Below the pieces are notes generated by a model that saw only the letters and a program-made list of their open reading frames with translations, was not told the origin of the DNA and did no database searches. A program made the translations under genes and the position numbers. A DNA stretch of 64,000 nucleotides from Limnospira sp050045915 (lineage in GTDB: Bacteria; Cyanobacteriota; Cyanobacteriia; Cyanobacteriales; Microcoleaceae): positions 1 through 64,000 of the forward strand of contig JBNGCR010000002.1 of NCBI GenBank assembly GCA_050045915.1, given 5' to 3'. This document shows positions 63,076 to 64,000 of this stretch, one piece after another (position 1 is the stretch's first letter; every line of letters starts with the position of its first letter).

Positions 63076-63642
63076 ATGACCGACCACAACAATGGCAAAC
63101 TGATCGTAATTACGGGGCCCAGTGGAGTCGGAAAGGGGACGTTGGTGCGATCGCTCCTAGAAAAACACCCGGAACTTCACCTTTCCATCTCCATGACAAC
63201 TCGCCCCCCCCGCCCCGGCGAGGTGGACGGGAAAGACTATTTTTTTGTCAGCCGCAAGCGCTTTCAACAGATGCTTGAGGGCGGGGAGTTACTCGAGTGG
63301 GCGGAATTTGCCGGTAATTATTACGGAACCCCGCGACGGGCGGTTACAGAGCCCATCGAAGCAGGAGAATCCGTGCTGCTCGAAATCGAACTCGAAGGAG
63401 CCCGACAGATTTCGCGCACGTTTCCCGAAGCGGTGCGGGTGTTCATCCTCCCCCCGTCGATGGAAGAATTGGAGCGGCGGTTGCGGAGTCGGGGCCAGGA
63501 CTCAGAAGAAGCGATCGCCCGCCGCCTGAACCGGGCCAAAATTGAGATGGAAGCGACGGCGGAATTCAACTTTACCCTCGTCAACGACGATCTCGATCGC
63601 GCTTTGGATAAATTGGAAGCGTTGTTATTCGTCCCGGTGTGA
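63076..63642 (+). CDS. gmk: Guanylate kinase
   Basis: This 188-aa enzyme phosphorylates GMP to GDP. It has the P-loop GPSGVGKGT (about residues 14-22), SMTTRPPRPGEVDGKDYFFV, the GMP-binding region LEWAEFAGNYYGTP, LLEIELEGARQI and the lid RLRSRGQDSEE. It forms an operon with remA upstream. Its TGA stop overlaps the ATG of the next gene (TGATG, 63640-63644), indicating translational coupling. Confidence 0.96.
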   Translation: MTDHNNGKLIVITGPSGVGKGTLVRSLLEKHPELHLSISMTTRPPRPGEVDGKDYFFVSRKRFQQMLEGGELLEWAEFAGNYYGTPRRAVTEPIEAGESVLLEIELEGARQISRTFPEAVRVFILPPSMEELERRLRSRGQDSEEAIARRLNRAKIEMEATAEFNFTLVNDDLDRALDKLEALLFVPV

Positions 63643-64000
63643 TGGAAAACAGGTGGGGGATGGAAAAATCCGATCGCTCGAAACGGGCTTGGCAGGAGGC
63701 CAAACAGGGTCAAATTCACCTGCAACGGCGGGACTGGCCAGCCGCGATCGCCTCATTTCGGCGGGCGGTGGAACTGGACCCGGAGAGTTCCTGGTTTCAC
63801 CACCACCTGGGGGAGGCCCTCTGCCAACAAGACCGCTGGGAAGAGGCGGTGGTAGCCTTCACCCGAGCCGTCGCCCTCAACCCTGACTTTTCCTGGTCCC
63901 ACTACAACCTCGGCCGGGGGTGGGCGAACCTGAAGCGGTGGCAGAACGCCGCGGACGCCTACCGTCGGGCCGTGGAATTGGAACCGAATTTCCACTGGTC
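63642..64000 (+). CDS. TPR-repeat protein, 3' part beyond the window
   Basis: The frame is open to the right edge (at least 119 codons). It starts MENRWGMEKSDRSKRAWQEA and contains three tetratricopeptide repeats of 34 residues (GQIHLQRRDWPAAIASFRRA, LGEALCQQDRWEEAVVAFTR and WANLKRWQNAADAYRRAVEL). The first ATG overlaps the gmk stop; ATG 63660 is an alternative. TPR arrays usually bind proteins; downstream domains (for example glycosyltransferase or kinase) are not visible. Confidence 0.85.
   Translation, partial: MENRWGMEKSDRSKRAWQEAKQGQIHLQRRDWPAAIASFRRAVELDPESSWFHHHLGEALCQQDRWEEAVVAFTRAVALNPDFSWSHYNLGRGWANLKRWQNAADAYRRAVELEPNFHW

Noticed and set aside
1..64000. CRISPR array or Cas genes
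   Set aside because: No regularly spaced 25-40-bp repeats were seen. The repeated motifs are heptamers, palindromes and MITEs.

Overview
The window is chromosomal DNA of a cyanobacterium, most likely a filamentous, non-marine, Oscillatoriales-type lineage. The octamer GCGATCGC (HIP1) is scattered through almost every gene. The gene set is typically cyanobacterial: ictB, Tic20-like, a thylakoid-lumen pentapeptide protein, DUF3318, DUF4327, futABC, PEP-CTERM proteins and a DHH-CBS-CCA fusion. Heptameric short tandem repeats sit at many gene borders. GC content looks moderate to high, with AT-rich islands near 11.7-12.5 kb, 27.3-28.8 kb and 55.1-55.6 kb. The species cannot be named from sequence alone.

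Layout. 0-6.7 kb: DUF3318 and proline-rich lipoprotein/lumen-type proteins, a CNT nucleoside transporter, an IS200/IS605-like scar, a zinc-ribbon mini-protein, a Tat/lipobox branched-chain-type solute-binding protein, DUF4327, and a decayed GH31-CBM20 carbohydrate-enzyme pseudogene. 6.9-12.5 kb: a zinc-ribbon Ser/Thr kinase fused to an FGE/C-type-lectin-fold domain whose C terminus looks like a diversity-generating-retroelement variable region, then ictB, a hypothetical gene and a long gene-poor stretch with a MITE. 12.5-23.5 kb: a Ca-type P-ATPase, an MFS exporter, an internally deleted TnpB element inserted against a GT4 glycosyltransferase, a DM13 protein, divergent futB/futC iron uptake genes and an omega-RNA-like relic. 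23.6-31.4 kb: an RHH plus coiled-coil repeat protein, a PEP-CTERM protein, radC, tRNA-Val(CAC) carrying a 1.5-kb integrated element with only an integrase, and the HD-type c-di-AMP phosphodiesterase pgpH.

31.5-44.5 kb: a run from a 46-aa mini-protein through aroQ and an ADP-ribosylglycohydrolase-like gene to pgpH; a glyA / WecA-type transferase / cinA run; Tic20-like, rpmF, queA, yraN, a pentapeptide protein, a Uma2 gene with a truncated 277-bp duplicate, and futA (20 kb from futBC). 44.6-64 kb: a small single-TM protein, an alpha/beta hydrolase, a RibD-C reductase, a FemAB-like protein, membrane and HEAT-like hypotheticals, a DHH-CBS-CCA fusion, a VOC protein, an AT-rich GNAT gene, a candidate small RNA, rqcH, an MFS drug exporter with an old-yellow-enzyme, an AI-2E-type permease, a frameshifted PEP-CTERM remnant, and a remA-gmk-TPR operon running off the right edge.

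Most of the content is ordinary housekeeping. The most unusual items are the DGR-type variable protein without a local reverse transcriptase, the minimal tRNA-Val element with paired TTGCACTCA arm repeats, the relics of guide-RNA transposons, a TA-flanked 94-bp MITE family, and a hairpin repeat family showing compensatory base changes.
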